Positions 26,244 through 38,072 of a DNA stretch of 64,000 bases are shown one piece after another. The stretch comes from Motacilla alba alba (lineage: Eukaryota > Chordata > Aves > Passeriformes > Motacillidae): NCBI RefSeq assembly GCF_015832195.1, contig NC_052016.1, positions 85,814,547 through 85,878,546 of the forward strand, read 5' to 3'. Below the pieces are notes generated by a model, which was not told the origin of the DNA, did not search any database, and was given only the letters and a program-made list of their open reading frames with translations. A program made the translations under genes and the position numbers. The first letter of the stretch is position 1. Every line of letters begins with the position of its first letter.

Positions 26244-28507
26244 GTAAGTTCTGCTCATTTTCTAAGAAATTCAGTGCATTGAGTCAATATATATATTATC
26301 CTTGACACCTGCTAAAATTCTCCATCTTTTTGTTGACTAAGGATAGATGTGTGGTTTGTCTTTAGTAGGCACTGCTGTTAATTACCAAACAAGACCCTGA
26401 TAGTTCTCAGTGCTAATGTACTGAGATTTTTCTCAGGGCTTATGCATATGGAACATTTTTGTATATAATTGTTTATGAAATTAGTTTCTAAATTATTCTG
26501 TTTAGTGTCTTGTTTGGAAGTAGCATCTTATACTCCGCTGTAAATATATGAGAGCAAGAAAACAAATGCAATGTTGACAAAAATTGCATTGCTTAAGCTA
26601 GCGTTTAGAAAAACAAATCAAAGATCCAAGCCAATTGAATAAGCAATCATACTGGAATGGCATTATTCAGCACTCTGTGGTAGAGCTGTATGTGGTCATA
26701 GTGAAATGCCAGTGTTTCAGGATGTGCTTATTCACTTCAGATGAGCGTGTATAAACTTTTGCTTTTTACAAATGTTCTAAGGTAATTGCTTAAGCACTTA
26801 ATGTTGTCAGCATGAAAGGCAGAAGGACAGACCAGAAGAACAGTAATGCTGGGCTCGGTAATTCAGCCGCTCAGCGGAATAAAGCCAAGACACAAGCTGG
26901 TTGAAGTATTAAGAAGATAAATTTATAGGGAGAACTGCTTTTTATGTCTGTTAATGGTGATTCCACAACTGAAATGAGATTTTTTTTTTTGATAGGCAGT
27001 TGACTTGTACAGTACTTGTTGACTCTTAGGCAAAAGGTTTCAAAAGGGCCTTCATAAGGCAGATTGTCTTAGAATGGCAGTGACACACCCTACTTGCTGA
27101 ATTGCTGTTTCAGAAGCAAAGGCCAAGTCTGCATGCAGTTTTTAAAATCTGTATAATACTCCTAACAGGCACCCTGTGAACTTGGATATAGCCCATTCAA
27201 ACAACAGAACACCTCTGTCAGATTTCAGCGCAGTTTGGAGTTGGGCTGGCACTGGCTTGTGTGACAGAGATAGCCCTTCCCAGGAACACTCATTGCCCTC
27301 AGCCTTTCCACCTTTCTGTTGAAGCACAAGAGCTGCCTGCTGCTTGGGGATAGCCTGCTGGTTGCTGTGTGTGTTGCACATGGCCTGGCTGCTGTGAGCT
27401 CAGAGGTCTAATTCCCATAGCTAGACTTCTCCAAATCAGGGAGCTGTTTAGCACAGCCAATCACACAAGCATACATCTGCAGACGTGCATGCATTTTGAG
27501 AGATTTACTCGAGTCCAAACCTGTCTGTCACTTTAAATGGAGCTGCTAACAGTTGTGATGTCTTCCAACAGTATGAGAATTACAGCTAGTATAAACCAGT
27601 TTGACAAGGTGTATGTGGAGTATGATTCCTGATCATTTGGTTTCTTATTCAAACAATAACAAATGTGACAGTCCCTTTTCATATCTTTGTGTCCCTGCAG
27701 GATGTTACTGCTTTTACCTTCTGGGGCTAGGCAGGGAAGCAGGACCATCCCTCAGTGTCAGAGAGTGAGTGCCTAAGCATTAGGTGTGCCAGTTTAGGAC
27801 TGGCTGTGTGCCTAAAATCCTGGGTCAGAGGGATTTGTGACAATTGCTTTTGCATTTTATTTCCACCCTAATCATGCCTGTATACTTGGGGAGATGTAAT
27901 TCCTTACTTGTATGTGGAAAATACCTGGTGAAATAAGTCACATCAGGTGGATTTCAGGAGAAGTCTGTTTCACTTTAACCATATACCTATAAAGATATTG
28001 TGTATTAAAAATTGTACCTGAGCTTAGTTATGTAAAAAGCGGGTGTTTTTTAATAGCAGGGCTGATTAAAGTTATTTTTATTGTTACTGGATAAATAGCA
28101 GAGCACATGTTATTCTTCATCAGTAATTTTCTTTTTCCTGGTGTTCTCCTGTGATTGTGGTGCAGATAAGAGCTTATAGTAAATACAGCACCGTCAAAAA
28201 TCTGGAATGTTATTCAAAACTTTACAATGGAAAACCAACTGCCTTAAAACTTCAAAGAAAAGAAGTCAAGACTAGGAATGAGAAATCTTGTTTCTGATCA
28301 GGAGGTGTAATGTAGTACCATCAGGAAAAAAAAGGGGAAATTCAAAGCTTGCTTTATTAACTTTGCTGTCAGAAACACAAGCCTCACTTTTTGAACTTCT
28401 GCATTTAGTTTTTTGCTATTAAGTTGGTGTGACAGAGGCTCCAGCCTTTGTGGGTTGTGTCCCCTCATGGCTTGTGACAAAGATAGCTGAATCTGTGGTG
28501 CAGTTAG
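26244..28507. other. Second complete PCCA intron, first segment
   Basis: Unique intron sequence directly after the GTAAGT donor of the exon at 26141-26243. A short TA run lies at 26287-26298. No exon, RNA gene or repeat family was recognised. Confidence 0.6.
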
Positions 28508-28805
28508 ATAGCCCGGTGGGAGGGCCACCTTCTCATTCCCCTTCAGAAGTTTACTCGCGCTGCAAACAGTGCTTTGCACAGCGGCATTCGCATCCTGATT
28601 TACTTTGTTTACCACAGGGACCCTTGCAGCAGTGACTCCTTTTTTGTCCCTGTAACTCTGCTGCTGCTGTCAGCAGCCCCAGCTCCCAGGTCGCGGTGCG
28701 CGGTGCTGTGCGCTCCGCGCAGGGAGCGTGAGCGGCCGGCTGCACCGCGCTTCCCGCTGCTCCAAGCGCATCGCTCCTCGGCGTTTTGGGCTACGGGTCA
28801 GCTGC
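28508..28805. promoter_or_regulatory. Short CpG-dense island inside PCCA intron
   Basis: Between about 28688 and 28803 I count 19 CpG dinucleotides in roughly 120 bases. The whole surrounding intron is CpG-poor and AT-rich. A looser CpG shoulder starts near 28513. The core has CGCTCC at 28711-28716 facing GGAGCG at 28723-28728 (a 6-bp-stem hairpin) and a CTGCTGCTGCTGTCAGCAG stretch just upstream. It does not look like a CR1 or any repeat I recognise. Known meanings of such islands include alternative or lncRNA promoters, enhancers and CTCF-type sites. Which applies here is inference. A + strand open frame at 28574-28834 is simply a consequence of GC content. Confidence 0.45.
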
Positions 28806-29997
28806 CGTTTTCTTCCTTTAGCAGGAGATTCTAGATGAATTGTGCAGTGTTAACTGCTCTTCGCTGCTCTTTATTTTTCAGATTTTGAGTTTTGAAACCA
28901 TCTGTTTTTAACTATTTTGTTTGTAACAGAGATCCTTGATGGGGGCTGGCTTTAGGCCACTTCAGCAGCCTTGCTTCCCAAAACTGAAGGATTTAAAGGA
29001 TAAGTGGTCAACAAGTGTGAACGATGATCTTTGCCTGAAGCACTGCAAATAAAAATATTAATTTTTATGATTCCAGTAGAGGTTGAAAACTTCTTTTAAT
29101 CCTAATTTGATCTATTTTCTTTTAAAATAGCAGTAACTTGGTTTTTATTCTGAAGCCAGCAACATATATACTAGTACTTAAGTTTATATAAAATTATTGT
29201 ACTAAGTTTTCAGTACCAGACCGTTGTTTCTGGTGATACCTTATCAACATAGCAAATGCTTTTGCAATTAAAAGATTCCAATGACCTGACTTGAGAAATA
29301 AAATTTAGCAGCTTTGGTGGGACCTGCTTGCTTGTGTACAAAGAACTTGCCAACTAAATTGATGTAAATGTCGTTTATTCTTTTTTTCTTTGTTCTATAT
29401 ATTAATTGCTAGAAGAATCTTTAAACTAACTGCTTGTCATGTATACCACTTAGTTTTTCAGAGGACAGATGGTCAGATTCTTAGCTTTGATTAGCGTTCT
29501 TCTTATGCTTAAAATTTTTTCTCTTGTCAATTGAATTAAAGACCTTACAATCAAGATTGTTGCTAAAATAGAATTTGAAGGAAGAATACCTTCCTTTACA
29601 TGAGACAGTAACAAGCAATGCAAAACAGCAATAAGCAGCCCAGAAGCATTCCACCACCAGACTCTGGAATATTTTGTTTACTTCAATTGCAAACAGGAAT
29701 CTTTCCCTTCTTGCCATTTTCAATTGCTAGTCTGGGTATCAAATGTGTTTATTTTATGATTTCATTGATTGAGATTTGCTGTTGAAGATTGGAGTCTGTT
29801 CTTCCTTTATAAAACTCAACTGTTTGGCAGGGTATTGAAGGGTGGGAGAGACAAAATCAAATTGGAACCTATATATAGTGAGGAAACCTGGTTAGCCGTG
29901 TGGTTTCCCTGCAGTGTATGAATATGGCCCTTCAAAACCACATGTCATCCACCAAGGATGGTCTAATTCCATGTGATGGTGGCATTGTTTATTTGCA
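28806..29997. other. PCCA intron, unique segment
   Basis: AT-rich unique sequence between the CpG island and a small CR1 tail. Nothing was recognised. Confidence 0.6.
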
Positions 29998-30055
29998 GGA
30001 TGGTTTGAGTTGAGAGGGGCCTTAAAGGTCATTTAGTTCTAACCCTCCTTCCAAC
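29998..30055 (-). mobile_element. CR1 3'-end fragment
   Basis: About 58 bases match the antisense CR1 3' terminus: GGATGGTTTGAGTTGAGAG, GGGCCTTAAAGGTCATTTAG, then TTCTAACCCTCCTTCCAA. Only the tail survives, the typical very short 5'-truncated insertion. It lies antisense to PCCA. Confidence 0.8.
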
Positions 30056-31554
30056 CTAATTTTACTTCAATGAGGAATTTGTAACTGTATTCTATGCAGT
30101 AAACTTAACTCTGGAAAATATTTTTTCCATTATCTGTTTTCTTATTATTTGCTACAGTGTAGGAATACTCTGTCTTGAGAACTCTTTATTGATAATTTGC
30201 ATGTTTTCTCTGCAAGTAGTGGTTCTCCTTTTTCATGTTTGAAAACAGTCCTTCCTGTTAGGGTTCTTCATCTCTGTAGTAAATGCATACCTTCCCAAAC
30301 CGCTTAGCCTCATCTTCTCCTCAGTTTAGTTGTCAAAGAATTTCCAGATGTTTTCAGTTATAAAGTAGCTTCTTATCATTGAAGTTGTTTATTTTATTTT
30401 TTTTTTTTAAGCATAAGGGTGTCACAGTTCACAAGTTACTTTGGGCAAATGGAAATTCAATATATTTCCAGAGGGACCTGCACAGGTCAAATGCTGAGTA
30501 AGAGGAATAGAGAAAGCTAAATTCCTTAATTCAGGTTGTTACTAGAATGGGCTACCATTTTCACAAAACACTGGATCATTTCCTAAATCCAAAGTTAAGA
30601 ACAGATAAATGTAGTACAGATATGAAACCTCTAGAAAAAATTTTTGAAGCTTGTTCATTCTAGTCAGAATAAAATGCTTCAAATAATTTTTAGAAAAAAA
30701 ACCAGTGTTTTTCCCCTATCTTTCTCTTGAGAAGTAAAGAATTTTTTAGATACCTGTGTGGGTGGAAAATCAGCCTGTGTATCCCTTAACATTTCTAAGA
30801 GAAAACCTATTGTATAGTACAAAATGCCAGCATAAAAATAAAATCTAAAACATTACTGTCATCATTATTTGAATACATCCTATACGATCAATATGAGTAG
30901 GTGCATGTTTATCTGAATGCTTTGCTGTAGTTAGTGAATTCATGTTTCTCTAATTATGATTAAGCTTTGACTTCAAATTCAAATATAATAAACATTTAAT
31001 TTTGAGAACTTTGGTGTATTCATTTACTGTAAATTTCATGACTGATGAGTAAGTTTATTTGAAAACTACTTCAGGAAATATTTTCATTTGTTGTAAATTC
31101 TCTTTTGGGGGGAGGAAAAAATACCACCCAAAAATCAAATGGAAGTGTGCAAAGCATAAAGTGAAACATGGAATAGTATAATGGAAAATCAGAGCAATGG
31201 TACAGAAAGTTGCTGTAAGCAAGCTTAGTTCACATTTAATTCCTTAAACACAAATGTGAATGGAGTGGAATAGTAATTCAGTGCATATTCAGTTCTGTCT
31301 TTCCAGTAGTCCATGTAGAAGAATAACATTGCCCATCTATCACTATAAAATTATTAACCTTGTTAAGAGAATCAATAACATGCCAGAATTATTATTACTA
31401 GTATTTCACATTTCTGGTATGCTTCAGACACATAATAACTAATTGGTCACATGAAAGAAATATGAGTACTGTATTAATAGGGAGGAAAAGCAAGTACCTG
31501 GAAGAATTAAAACAATAAGGGCAGCCAGTTAGTACAAATTAACAAATTAGGTAT

Positions 31555-31720
31555 TATTTATATATCGTATATGTAAAATAGTATATGGTATAAGTTATAC
31601 AAAAATATAGTATAAGTTATACTATATACTATTATACTATATATGTTTATAACACATAAAATATATTTTTATATAGTAGAAGAATATTTATGTATACTTA
31701 TAAATACATATATTTATATT
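31555..31720. repeat. AT-rich palindrome cluster
   Basis: The tract is nearly pure A/T. It contains a 23-bp palindrome at 31605-31627, with perfect arms of 11 around a central G at 31616. A related 13-bp palindrome lies at 31588-31600, with arms of 6 around G at 31594. Both share the core TATAAGTTATA. The flanks are further TATA-type runs up to 31720. Such sequence can extrude cruciforms and mutate by slippage. Confidence 0.8.
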
Positions 31721-33939
31721 TGAAATAAACTGCATTGTGGTTCCTATGTCCAATATTGGTTTGAATGAAAGGGAAGTCCTTGTCTAAAGGCATTAGTGGG
31801 TGGGGCAAGATCTGTCAGATAATCCTTACAACTGTAAGCAGAGAACTTTCCCTGCCTTTTTCCACATGGTTTGCATTTTACTTGCAGCATAGTGCCAAAG
31901 CTCTTTGCTGCAGTACGTGTACAGTTGTGCAAACAAAACTCTGTTACAGAGTTTTATGGGTTGTATATTTATAGAAACTATTGTTGTAAAGGTTGTATAC
32001 CTACTTCCAATCTCTTAGTTCATGTTCAAATCCAGAGCATTTTCTGTTTATAAGACCTGTGTATTGTGTATAATGTCACTTCAATGCAGTATGCATGATC
32101 TAGTGCTGTGGTGAGAGCAAAACCCCCAATTTCCACCTTTGCAAAGCACTGGCTGTAGTAGTTGTGTTCCTGCTTGTTGATGGACTCTCTGGCTTTACAG
32201 ATCCTGCATTCCTTTTTCTGTAGTGACAGATTTACTGTAAGGGTCGAGGTTGCCCCATCCTATCCTGGTGGGGACAGGTGCCCCTGGGAGACAGGCACTC
32301 TGCGCTTGAATCTTTCAATCTGAGGAGAGCGTTGATCCCTGAGTTTTGACTCTGTGGTAACTGCTTTAATTGCTACATTTCTGTGAGTGCTGACATCGTG
32401 GTTTTTTAATGAAAGTGGCCTTGGCCTCAGTATCTTGTTGTGAACTCCGTGTTTCTGGTATGCATTTCCACTCTGCCTCATTCAATGTCTCATTTTAAGT
32501 GCTGGGATCCTTTACATGAAATAGAGGTAAATGTTGAGTATACTCATATAATATTTGTATGTACTTAGGTACTAAGCCAGAGTAGAAGCAGAGTGTGTCT
32601 GGTTTGTACAGTTTATTAACTGCCATGCCAGTTTAGCACCAAGTATGTGATGGTACATATTTGCTTTGTAAAGAGAGATTTTTGGTGTGGGTTTGTATGT
32701 CTCAGATTAGTTCGTTCACACAGTACTCCATAAGCATATAGAGAAAATACCTGCAGGGTTGGGAATTAAAATTCCTTGAGTAATGCATTCACTGTGTGGC
32801 TTTAAATATGCTCTTCCCTCTCTGTCAGAGCAGTGTAATAGTTTAGTTATAGTAGTTTTTGGAGATTTGTAGTTGTGCTAAAAACTCACAGTAATATGGT
32901 CTGGCACTGGTATGTAGCCTACAAGATATTTCTAAAAATAAAATGCAATGAAAAGTCTGAAATGATAAAATGTGAAATGTTTTCAAAGAAGGCATGGTCA
33001 ATTTGGATGTATATTTTCCTTGTGTTAGAATCAGACTTCACTGCTTTAAAATATATCCCTTAGTGGCAGAGGAGGAATTAGGATTTTACAATGATTAATT
33101 TTAAATTACCTAACAAAGAGTTTTACCCATACAGGTGGCTTCATAGCATGAGTTCTTGTGGTATGAAAATAGAGACTATGTTCTTTCAAGGGTAATGATC
33201 CAGTGGTTCCAAGAATTCCAGTGAACAGTAAACTAAAATATAAATTAAAGCTCTGTAACAATACAGAGCAATAACATACCATTTTCTTTCTTCAGAAAGC
33301 CATGTTTCTGGCATGCAGCATTTAATGTGTCCTGTCACCCTTCAGTCTTCCTGTGTTCTTTTGGTGTAAGACTGAAAACACTTTGAGGTGTGGGTGTTGC
33401 TTCAATTTATTTTTGTGCCATGCGCACTTGACACCCTGCAGCACAATATTTATATAATGATTTTCTAATTTCTAAAAGCAGTGCTTACATGAACATTATT
33501 TGGATGCTTTTCTTTACACTGATTTCTCATCCAACAAAACTGGAAAGAAAATACCCAACCAACTCCTTCCTGTGCCCAGAAACGCCTCCAACATCCCAAC
33601 CCCTCTTCCCAAATTTTGTAGAATGAATAGATTAAAAAATGTTGTGAGCTCCTCCTGCTGGTTCAGCAGAAGCAATAGTTGCATTTAAAAGAATGCTAAT
33701 ATAGTGCTAAGAGCCTGGCTTATTACCACAAAAGCCATAGTTAACTCTGCAGTTCCTGGCTGCTGCTTCAGCTTTCATTCCTTTCTCTAAGCAAATTTTA
33801 GCACATTTAATATTCAGTATAAGACCCTTTTTTGGGATCTCTTGATGCTAAGGAGGAACTACAAAGTCATTGCTGTTTTGAGTTCCTTTCTTAGCTCTAA
33901 ATTTCTTTGCTGCTTTTCCCCCCCTCCTTTAATTTTTAA

Positions 33940-34200
33940 GTAAGCCAGACTATTAAAATTACTTAAATGTAGCTTTTATGGCTTATGAAAAATAGTGCTC
34001 CTGTCGTGGATAGATGTGCGTCAGCTGTGACTAAATGTTTTGATGTAGTCTTCTCAAAAGATAGACTAGAAGAGCTTTCCTTTGAAATATGTGAAGCAGT
34101 TTTAGACACAGCTTCTCAGATGGATCTAATTAGTCTTTCATACAGACTGGATGTCCGTTTGTTGCAGCTCAATTCTCATTTCATTCACCCATAACTAGAA
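33940..34200. other. Candidate conserved noncoding element
   Basis: A complex, repeat-free stretch with motifs typical of homeodomain and bHLH sites: TTTTATGGC at 33974, CAGCTG at 34022-34027 and TCTAATTAGTC at 34126-34136. The + strand open frame 33985-34194 (69 codons) has no recognised domain. The call is by sequence texture only. PCCA introns adjoin ZIC2/ZIC5 in vertebrates, which makes regulatory elements plausible but not shown. Confidence 0.25.
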
Positions 34201-37200
34201 ACACCTCGCTTCAAACGTGCTTCTTCAAAGACAGAAGGGTTTAGGGTTCCGTGTTTTACTGCTTTTTGATGTTGGTTTCCCTTTAACTGAGAAGACCTTA
34301 TGTTTATACAACTGTTATTATTAAGAAAACATAGCTTTGTTCATGAGAGTTCATTCGGTATCCATGTTGGCTATTGGGGGCAGTCAGGGATCTGTGGAAT
34401 AGCTCTTGCTATACAAGACTAGTGGGACAGCTGTATGGCTGGCTATTAAGCTTGGTGTAACAAAGATTTGAACGCAAGCAGGATATTCTAATACGACCAT
34501 GGAATCTGGTTTGTGGGGAGATGGAAATGAAGATTAGAGTACAAATGTTTGGTCTCATCGATGGATAGCAGTCCTATTTGTTATTTATACACAGTATAAT
34601 GTCACCCAGGAGACACTGTGCTCTGTTCCCCATATAGGATATGTTTACATGGTGCAGTTTCGTGCAGCACAAAGGAGCCTGTGCTGACTAACCTAGTCTG
34701 GGCAGTGCTGCATTAATGCTGCTGTACTGCTCCTAGTTGGAGTAACTTGTTAAGAGCTGGCCCATGCAACTCTGTGTAACTGTGTTGTGATGCTTCTGCA
34801 ATAAAGAATATAATTAAAACTGTAGTGGGAAATGTCTGATCAGTGTCTGATTAGTGTTAAATAACCAGTGTGATACTTGGATACAGCTGTGGTTGATCTT
34901 TAAGGAAAATGAGTGGAAGGAAGGCAAGGTGGCAGATGCTTTGCTTGTGTCTGTCCTCCACTGGCTGCTTTGTGGTCATGATGTCGTTTAGTGGAGTTTG
35001 CAGGAACAGGCTGGTGGTGCTGGCTTTACTTCTCTGCTTTCCAGAAGTGTAGCTTAGCTGGTTTTGCCACTGGACATTGCCATTCACCTCTTATCTTCCC
35101 TGTGAAATGAAGGGATGTCCAGCCTCAGAGGGGTGGCACCTAGGACACGTTGATGAGAGATGGAGTGGGCTGCAAGCAGACTCACATGGGTGGAACTGGC
35201 TGGTCTGCAGGGCTGTCGCTTGGATCCCTGTTACTTGTGCACATAAGTAACTCCACCACACTTTTGTGTTTGCTGGGAACCACTTAGTGTTATTACCTCT
35301 TCCTGCCCTGTGCCTCACCCAGTAATTTCCTGCATTTGCCTCTCACCATGTCATCCTACTTTTTTCACCCTCCTTCTGTCCATGGAGGCTTCACTTTCTC
35401 CATTTATCCTTCCAGAAAGCAGGGCTGGGTCTGCTGTGTATTGGCTGTACCAACCTGTACTCACAGGTTGGCCAGTCCAGCTGTTGGGTGACAACCAAAT
35501 TACCCTTGTCTGTCCAAGAGCTGAATGGAAGCACTCATTTTCTCCACTGTGCAGCTTTTCATTTTCATAAAACTTAGAGATTTTAATATGTCTGGTTAAT
35601 ACGGACCAGTCAGTGGGTTCAGAAGTTGAGTGTGTGCTGGGAATTTCGAGGAGGCACATGCAAATAAACTGTGCATTTTCTTAGCCTCTTTTTCCTTTTG
35701 AGATCAGGCTAAAGGTAGTGTTACTGAAAGGGTTAACAGAGAAAACAAGGCTGTTTGGAATGCAGGAGGAGGGAAATTATTTTAAATTAATAACAATGAG
35801 TTGCATCTCTGTGGTTTATCAAGAATAGAAAAAGGAATCAGATTTAAGTGGTCATAATCTATTGCCAGTATTTGCTTCTGTATCTGAAGGACATACAAGA
35901 AATTTAAATTAATTGGAAATCACAACAGACCTAGACCTCCATAATTCTAGAATTATTTCAGGTCATGTTGTGTGCACCAGTGTGGTGGACTGAACACCAG
36001 ATATTCACCAAGCTGCCCTATCACTTCCCCTCTTCAGGACAGGGTGGAGAGAATAAGATGGAAAACAACTCATAGGTTGAGATAAGGCAGGTAAAAAAAA
36101 AGTGAAAAGTTGCACAAACACAAAGGAAAAGACAAAAGTATTATTCTCTGCTTTTCATCAGTAAGTGATATCTGGCTACTTCCTGGGAAGAATCCTTTCC
36201 TAAAAGGTGATCATGCATTCAAAAGCTGCACCTTCTGCCTGTTAACATATTTTTCCTTACTGCTACTAATGTGTCATTTTTCAAGTCCTGCATCTTTTGA
36301 GTTTCTTGGCTCTGGTTTTATTCTTCTGATTAGTTCTAGTTTCCATTCCTCAGTTGTCTTGCCTGGTTCATGCTCATTGTCTGGCTAGTCTGAGTCTCCC
36401 CTTTGGGCTTCCACATCAGTTAGCAATTAGTCTTGGTTCTCTTCTATAGAACCCTCTCCTATGTAGCTGTGCCCTGTTCCACAGGCCTACAGGCTTTCAC
36501 CCATGTATTGGTACTTATTTTTCAGGGCCTCAATGTTGGTTTTGCTTATCCCATTTCTTCTACCATACAGTCTGTTTGGTAGTACTATTTCTACTATCAC
36601 TCTCACTCTTTAGGTAGTTCTCTCTTTACCGTCATCCTGTACTTCTTGCTCCTTCTTCTCAAACAGTCACTGCATGCTTCTCTTGCTTCCATTCTCTGAG
36701 ATAGGTTTCATGTGTTTCTGGTACCACTTCCATTTCCTTCCTCCATATTTAATGTTCTTGCTCAGTGAGTTTCCCCATGCCTCCTTACTTCTTGCTCCAG
36801 ATTTTCCTCTCCATCTTTTCTGCACCTCCCTCCTGGACACATCTAATCTTTGTCCTAGCCTGCTTTCTCCAGTTATGGGGCCCTCAGTGTCCAGTTTTGT
36901 TGTGCGTGGGTTGTTTATGCTGCTGCTTCTTCCTTTGCTGCTCAGCCCTAGCACATGATAGTCTTACTAGTTTTATGCTTGACCTGGTATTCTACAATTC
37001 AAACTCGTAATTTCAGTGGGAGCCTGTATTTCTCCCCAGGCTAGTATATGTTAAATGCAAGGAAGAATCTTTTAGACCTGTGGCTGTGAAGTGTGGTGAC
37101 CTACAGATATAGATAGGATTTGCCTTTTGAAATGCATAGAACTTGCCCAAAGTTATGCAGGTTGTAGGAGAATGGTAGAGGTGCATTCCAGCTGTTTCAC

Positions 37201-37940
37201 TTTCCAGGCAGATTTTCAAGCCTCTGTTCTAAATCATAAAGATATTTCAGCCTTGTATAGGAAAGTCAATAGAATTTAGTAATTTGGCCAAAAATGTACT
37301 CTTGTTCTGTGTCAGAAATAGCTGCATATTTCTCTCTGAAATTTGTCCTCTCTGAAATCACTCCTGAATGGCTGTTCACCCTAAATAGAGTCCATCTGAG
37401 TTATAAGAAACTGAAGATGCAGTGTGATAATGGACAACTTTGGTACTAAGGCTCTTCCCTTCCTCCTCATTCTTTAGCTGTGTCCCAGCCCCATGCCTTT
37501 TGGCAGGCTCTTCTTCTGCTTCTCCCATGCTCCTGTCTTCATTCCAACCTTCTCTTTCTGTTGTGGCTGCCCTCTTTTTTCCACCACCTAACCTCTATCA
37601 GCTGTTTCCTTTATTGCTGTAATTGCTGTGTATTTTCACACAGTGACCTCTTTGTCACTGTTGGAGCAGCCCAGCTGTTTGATGGCAACAGACTAGTTTG
37701 CATGCATAGTTTATCCTGCTTTAATTTAATATTTTCTCCTAGCTGATAGAGGAGGAGGGAAATAACCATACACCCTTTATATTAAGCCAAACTGGCATCT
37801 TGATTTTGTTGATGGTGAGGTTAGCATACTGTTAATTTGTAACAAACATAATTTTCAATAACTTAGCTTCTTTTGTAGTAGTTTTATCAACTAAACTGTC
37901 AAAGGAAAGCTGCACTGGTGGCAAGTCATCATAATAAAAA

Positions 37941-38072
37941 CACAGAATGGTTTGGGTTGGAAAGGGCCTTTAAAGATCTAGTTACACACAGACTCACCCA
38001 TGCCACGGGCAAGGACATCTTCCACTAGATCAGGTTGCTCAAAGCCCCATCCAGCCTGGCTTTGGACATTTC
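37941..38072 (-). mobile_element. CR1 3'-end fragment
   Basis: About 130 bases match the antisense CR1 3' UTR: CACAGAATGGTTTGGGTTGG, AAAGGGCCTTTAAAGATC, CATCTTCCACTAGATCAGG, then TTGCTCAAAGCCCCATCC. It is a heavily 5'-truncated insertion, antisense to PCCA, with no coding potential. Confidence 0.92.

Larger units (their letters stand above)
30056..37940. other. PCCA intron segment with palindromes and pyrimidine-rich stretch
   Basis: About 7.9 kb of intron. It contains the AT palindrome cluster (31555-31720), a candidate conserved noncoding segment (33940-34200) and a stretch with a marked C/T bias on the + strand (about 36200-36960, again 37440-37640). The bias makes stop codons rare and produces overlapping open frames on both strands. 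Those frames have no recognisable product. Confidence 0.55.
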
